A DNA stretch of 64,000 nucleotides from Plasmopara viticola (Eukaryota; Oomycota; Peronosporomycetes; Peronosporales; Peronosporaceae). Where the stretch lies: positions 248,001 to 312,000 of the forward strand of contig MBPM02000074.1 in NCBI GenBank assembly GCA_001695595.3, in the 5' to 3' direction. The notes under the pieces are model-generated. The model was not told the DNA's origin and searched no databases. It was given only the letters and a program-made list of their open reading frames with translations. A program made the position numbers and the translations under genes. How positions within the stretch are numbered: position 1 is the stretch's first letter; each line of letters begins with the position of its first letter. Shown in pieces: positions 60,019 to 64,000 of this stretch.

Positions 60019-60576
60019 TCACATTGGAACCTCTAATCGATCCATTTGTGATTTTGGCACGTTACCGTGAGAACCAATCGTCTGACTCTTTTTGCTTTTT
60101 GCTGAACATTTTTTGACAGCCAATGTTCTCATAGACCTTGACGTGTTTTTTTCGCAGTGACAAGTTGGGATCTGCCTTAATTGCTCTAAAAGACGACAAA
60201 GTCTGGTGTTGGTGTGCTCGCCTCTCGCCTGGATATCGTCAACCGCTGCGTGTATCAATTGCATTTGGGTCTTGATGTCGTCAAAGCGCTGTGTGATATC
60301 ACTCATATATTGCGGCCTCAGAGGTTGGATAGCAAATTGTGATACGGGGAGCTTCTTCTTTTCAGCCGTCATATTCAAATGAAGCCTATGCTGCAGCCAA
60401 CGCCACACACGCAATTGAGCACCGTCGAGTGCCACTTGAAGGTCGTCCAATCGTTGATATCGACTCGAAAGGCTCTGTGCGGTGTCCACTGCGAGATTTT
60501 TGACCTCGGACGCGAGTTTAATGCTTTGGAAAATCAAATGCTCACAAAGCATTTCCAAGTCGACAGGAGGCGACAT
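60019..60576 (-). CDS. Small helical hypothetical protein
   Basis: 185 residues, single exon, ATG at 60576, lying 243 bp downstream of the kinase stop on the same strand. Mostly alpha-helical and coiled-coil-prone at about 10-130 (LEMLCEHLIFQSIKLASEV; DDLQVALDGAQLRVWRWLQH; QRFDDIKTQMQLIHAAVDDI), followed by a Lys/Ser-rich tail. No transmembrane segment or signal peptide. I do not recognise a domain. Length and composition make it a credible lineage-specific gene, though it is unsupported by homology. Confidence 0.6.
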   Translation of the reverse strand: MSPPVDLEMLCEHLIFQSIKLASEVKNLAVDTAQSLSSRYQRLDDLQVALDGAQLRVWRWLQHRLHLNMTAEKKKLPVSQFAIQPLRPQYMSDITQRFDDIKTQMQLIHAAVDDIQARGEHTNTRLCRLLEQLRQIPTCHCEKNTSRSMRTLAVKKCSAKSKKSQTIGSHGNVPKSQMDRLEVPM

Positions 60577-60819
60577 TGAGAATGATGATGAAGCTGCAAA
60601 ACGTTGTGAAGCTTTTGGTACTTGAGTGCGGAAGATTCGGAGTGAATGTCACTGCAACTTCCAGATTAGCGCATATTTAAATTGCCTCCAACAACTTCAA
60701 AACACAGAACAACTAAGTTTTTTGTATTTTATTATTCACCTGAGTGTATTTTTATTGTACTCGATTTACTAAACTAACTCATTAATGTTTTTAGTTGGCA
60801 CTTCACACTAAATGTGGTG

Positions 60820-63800
60820 TCAGTCGATCTTGGTTACACGATGGACAATCCGCACTCCCGCGAGAGCCTCGATCGCCACTACCACGGAATTTTCCACATC
60901 GAAGCCAGGTGCATCGGCAAGCGCAGCCTGAGGGTCGAGCTCGAACTCGAGAATGGTCACACCCTCGCTCTCCATGTGCAGTCCACACTTTTTTATCTCA
61001 ATCTTACCATCGCTTAAACTGGCGATGACGTCGCACACTTGCTTTAATAAATTATGATTAGGCAAGCGGCGCTCACCGCTAATCTCGCCGTTGCAATGAT
61101 CAATCGCAGCTTCGATTTTAAGCGAAAATGTTGTTGGGTCTAGTGGAATTTCGGCCATCAAGTGGTCGATCCCTGGTAAGAGATGCGCGGCTGCCACAGC
61201 TCTCGCCATATCTAGATTGCGCGGCGAGCGAACCACGTCCATAGCTTGTTGAGCAAGACTTGTCTCGTACATCATCTGTCCCCACATAACCACTTCATCC
61301 GCAGTTGGCCGGGTGGTCGGATCATGGTTTAATAGCATACGAAGCATATCTAGAATCTCAGGGCATCTCTTTGCCGCGCGAAGACCAGTTGAGAACTTGC
61401 TGTCTCGAGCATCACGAAGAGTAGTGTACCGCTCCATTGTAGTTCCAAATCGCTCGTGGCACAACTCGAAGAGAATCATTCCAAGAGAGTAAATATCCGT
61501 CTTAGCATTGTACTTTTTGCCAGCAACCTGCTCAGGGCTTGCGTACAGATACGTACCAACGCCTGCCGTGACTTCATTGCTCTCGGAAATGTTCGACCAC
61601 ATTGACGTCGATAAAGCATTTTCGCAAATACCACTAGTGCATGATAGGCCTTGCTGAACATCGTCCAGAGATGCTGGTGGGTTCAGGTTGTTAGCATTTG
61701 CAGCGTAGCGCGATAACCCGAAATCACCAAGCTTAATCTCGTCCCTTTCAACGTCAGCAACGAAAATATTTGCAGGCTTCAAATCGCGGTGGATCAGCCC
61801 GCAAGAGTGCACATGAGCTAACGCACTTGCAATCTGCACAAAAATTTTGAGCATTCTTGATAACTCCATTGGACGCGTTGGCACAGCAAGGTAGTCGGCC
61901 AAGTTCCTGCCTGCACAGTATTGCATTTGAATGAACAGCCAATGATCGCACTTATCTGCCGCACTTAAGGAGGAATCATCGTCACTTCTGTGTTTGGCAC
62001 CAGGCGAGTGAGACAATGATACCTGAGAGGCTGAATACTTTATGTTTGGCTTATTTCGCACAACCAAATCTTCCTCCTTCCATCCAACATCATTCTCAAC
62101 ACCAGAAGATGACCCTCGGTCCCAATCAAATCCATCGTCATGGTCACTTACAATGCTTCCGTTGCTGTAAAAAGTCTCCAATTGCCGCTGGTTCTCAGAA
62201 AACTCGAGCTCCGAAATCGGGGCGAGCAAATTACTTGTCGAATAGTGCTTTGGGTCGGCAGGCCCACCAACAGAGTCTGTATCCGACTGAGCTGACGATG
62301 GTGCTTCTGGCACTCTCTTTATCCCTTCCTCCACCTTTTCCAACCACGCCTGATAGTATCGCACAATGTTAGAGTGATCTAACAAGGCCAAAATTTTCAC
62401 CTCGCGTAAGAACTTTTGCAATGTCTTAGATGTCTGATTCTTCAGATTCAACCCAACTCGTTTGATCGCGTATTTGCGACCATCCAGGCGATTTTCCGCT
62501 AGCGTGACCTGACCAAACCCACCCTTGCCCAGTGCCGATAGTTCTTGAAACTCATTAGCAAATCGGCTCTGACAAACAAACGGAAACAAAACTTCTTCCT
62601 CATTCGGAGGAGTACTTGAATCAGCTGAAGATGCTTCGGAGGACTCACGATCACTAGAACTCTCTTCGCCTGACTTGACATCCGGAGTAAACTTTTCGCG
62701 CGTAAAATGCATGTCATCGCTTCCACTCAACTCAATCTCAGTGTGCCTAGTAGAGCTGTCGCTGTTGCTGGAGCAACTTCCCGTCGTTGACTCTTCAAAA
62801 GAGCTTACCGATTTCGCTTCGTTTGTAGCAGAGTTATAATCGTCAGAAATGAAATCATCATCATCATCTAATCCTGCCGGCTCGAATTGCTCATGGTAAA
62901 CCATGCTCCCAGAAGGTAAAGATAACATTTGTGCACCATCGCGCACACGAAGCAATTTCATGGCATAGATGCCTTGCACGTCTTCAGTTGATAATGAAAT
63001 ATCCCCTGCGTAAGATAACGAAAGTCGTTTTGTGGCGGCAAGTGCAGGCCCTCGACCAGAAATTCGGACAGCAGAAGACGACATGGAAACACCCCTGACA
63101 ATTACATCTGTCATAGTTGTCGCAATTGACGAAGACGTAATCGTTTTTGCAGTAAACTCAGCATCTAGATCACATTCTAAAACTTTCTGTGTTGCACTGA
63201 CACGGCCACCATCAACAACAATCGCTGCAGCTTCAGCGGCCGCGAGACGGGAAAATCTTTTCATCAGCATCGCTTCAATCGCTGGGTCAACATCAGCACT
63301 TACCTCCGTCGATAAAATGTCCATAGGCTCGCCATTCTCCAGGAAAGGGACCTGATCATCCCCACTAAGCGCATGCATAAGCGAACTGCTTATTAGACTA
63401 GAAATAGTTATGTCGCCCTCTCCTGGACGCTGAATGACAAGTCGATGAACATGTGACGTGAAAAACTGGCTCCGATCCATGGTTTTAATGGCTGTCTGCG
63501 CTAGCGATGCTGACAACCCCTTAACGTAACAACCCCAAGCCAACAACATTCCACAGGTCGCGACGCCCAGCAACATTGCCCCAAAGTGAGTGTACGTGAT
63601 AAACACTCCTCGCTCGCCGTCGTTAACGATGGGTTCCCAAAAGATTCTCCGACGCCGATTATAATCCGTGTCTCCATTTAATTCGTGAACATCGTCTGTC
63701 TGTCGTTCATGAAATGTAGGCGAACGACGTGCAGTCTTGCCACTGCCATAGTCTATCACACTATCCATTTTGCTAGACTCAAGAAAATAAATGTCTCCCG

Positions 63801-64000
63801 ATAGACGCAATCTATATTTTGACTCCATTGCGTTCCACGTGCGTGGATATCCACGAACAAGTTGTTTGTCGGCCTCGATGTGTTGCATTTTCTGCCCTCG
63901 ACCTTTAGCAATTGCTTTGTCGAACTTTTCAGAGTCAATTCGATGCTGATTTTCATCATATTCACTTTCTCCGGTTCGTGGTAGTCGTGAGGCAGTGGTC
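60820..64000 (-). CDS. PERK/GCN2-like eIF2alpha-type membrane kinase (5' partial)
   Basis: 1022 codons from the ATG at 63888, but the same frame stays open to the window edge (ESEYDENQHRIDSEKF and so on), so the true start is probably outside. A hydrophobic segment at about residues 97-120 of this numbering (ITYTHFGAMLLGVATCGMLL) is a likely membrane span. An acidic Ser-rich region follows (about 330-430). The kinase domain starts near 445: GKGGFGQV, YAIKRV, a long insert between lobes (about 530-640), HRDLKPANIF near 699, GDFGLSRY near 720, GTYLYASPEQ and DIYSLGMILFEL. The long insert and the YASPEQ and SLG-type motifs fit eIF2alpha kinases, and the membrane span favours a PERK-like ER stress kinase. 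A C-terminal ~140-residue tail is of unknown fold. All catalytic residues are present. Confidence 0.85.
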   Translation of the reverse strand, partial: TTASRLPRTGESEYDENQHRIDSEKFDKAIAKGRGQKMQHIEADKQLVRGYPRTWNAMESKYRLRLSGDIYFLESSKMDSVIDYGSGKTARRSPTFHERQTDDVHELNGDTDYNRRRRIFWEPIVNDGERGVFITYTHFGAMLLGVATCGMLLAWGCYVKGLSASLAQTAIKTMDRSQFFTSHVHRLVIQRPGEGDITISSLISSSLMHALSGDDQVPFLENGEPMDILSTEVSADVDPAIEAMLMKRFSRLAAAEAAAIVVDGGRVSATQKVLECDLDAEFTAKTITSSSIATTMTDVIVRGVSMSSSAVRISGRGPALAATKRLSLSYAGDISLSTEDVQGIYAMKLLRVRDGAQMLSLPSGSMVYHEQFEPAGLDDDDDFISDDYNSATNEAKSVSSFEESTTGSCSSNSDSSTRHTEIELSGSDDMHFTREKFTPDVKSGEESSSDRESSEASSADSSTPPNEEEVLFPFVCQSRFANEFQELSALGKGGFGQVTLAENRLDGRKYAIKRVGLNLKNQTSKTLQKFLREVKILALLDHSNIVRYYQAWLEKVEEGIKRVPEAPSSAQSDTDSVGGPADPKHYSTSNLLAPISELEFSENQRQLETFYSNGSIVSDHDDGFDWDRGSSSGVENDVGWKEEDLVVRNKPNIKYSASQVSLSHSPGAKHRSDDDSSLSAADKCDHWLFIQMQYCAGRNLADYLAVPTRPMELSRMLKIFVQIASALAHVHSCGLIHRDLKPANIFVADVERDEIKLGDFGLSRYAANANNLNPPASLDDVQQGLSCTSGICENALSTSMWSNISESNEVTAGVGTYLYASPEQVAGKKYNAKTDIYSLGMILFELCHERFGTTMERYTTLRDARDSKFSTGLRAAKRCPEILDMLRMLLNHDPTTRPTADEVVMWGQMMYETSLAQQAMDVVRSPRNLDMARAVAAAHLLPGIDHLMAEIPLDPTTFSLKIEAAIDHCNGEISGERRLPNHNLLKQVCDVIASLSDGKIEIKKCGLHMESEGVTILEFELDPQAALADAPGFDVENSVVVAIEALAGVRIVHRVTKID

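Noticed and set aside
1..64000. tRNA, rRNA, CRISPR arrays and bacterial-type operons
   Set aside because: None was recognised by eye. The sequence is eukaryotic with introns and retroelements, so CRISPR or operon calls would be inappropriate.

Overview
The window looks like an oomycete (stramenopile) nuclear contig, probably Peronosporales (Phytophthora or downy mildew). This rests on compact, intron-poor genes with 65-71 nt GT-AG introns, on stramenopile-type proteins (an HSF-type factor without an obvious trimerisation coiled coil, a Pho88 domain fused to ankyrin repeats, a sphingomyelin-synthase-like enzyme, a type II pantothenate kinase, a membrane eIF2alpha-type kinase), and on gene islands set in wide, decayed transposon tracts. 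No rRNA, tRNA, CRISPR array or intact RXLR/CRN effector was recognised. Genus is inferred, not proven. Layout: (1) 112-1262, an internally deleted non-LTR retrotransposon on the minus strand with an 11-bp target-site duplication, followed by about 3 kb of AT-rich decayed DNA. (2) 4386-8461, a gene island with a sphingomyelin/ceramide-phosphotransferase-like enzyme and a BAT2/PRRC2 N-terminal-domain protein. (3) 8462-35290, a large accessory block. It holds a degenerate Maverick/Polinton-like endogenous DNA virus (copy A, about 9.0-21.4 kb, with a protein-primed-type DNA polymerase B, an adenain-like protease and virion-like remnants), a decayed Ty3/gypsy chromovirus (21.5-25.35 kb), then a second copy of the 3' end of the BAT2 gene, its downstream flank and part of the Polinton (copy B, 25.77-34.66 kb), and finally a third copy of the flank alone (34.66-35.29 kb) placed directly upstream of an HSF gene. 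The simplest reading is an ancestral BAT2-spacer-HSF locus that took up a Polinton and then underwent tandem segmental duplication and decay. (4) 35.5-39.0 kb, a gene island: HSF-type factor, a Myb/SANT-like protein and a PP2C phosphatase with a lipid-anchor-type first exon. (5) 39.0-57.5 kb, mostly relics (two more gypsy pol fragments and a short MULE with long terminal inverted repeats) around one intact three-exon pantothenate kinase gene. (6) 57.0-64.0 kb, a second, shorter LINE deletion derivative with its own 11-bp duplication, the Pho88-ankyrin gene, a decayed stretch, a small hypothetical gene and a large PERK-like kinase that runs off the right edge. The intact host genes are housekeeping or signalling functions (lipid metabolism, CoA synthesis, ER protein biogenesis, stress translation control, phosphatase, transcription) with no operon-like logic. 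The distinctive content is the multicopy Polinton/BAT2/HSF-spacer block and the two LINE derivatives.
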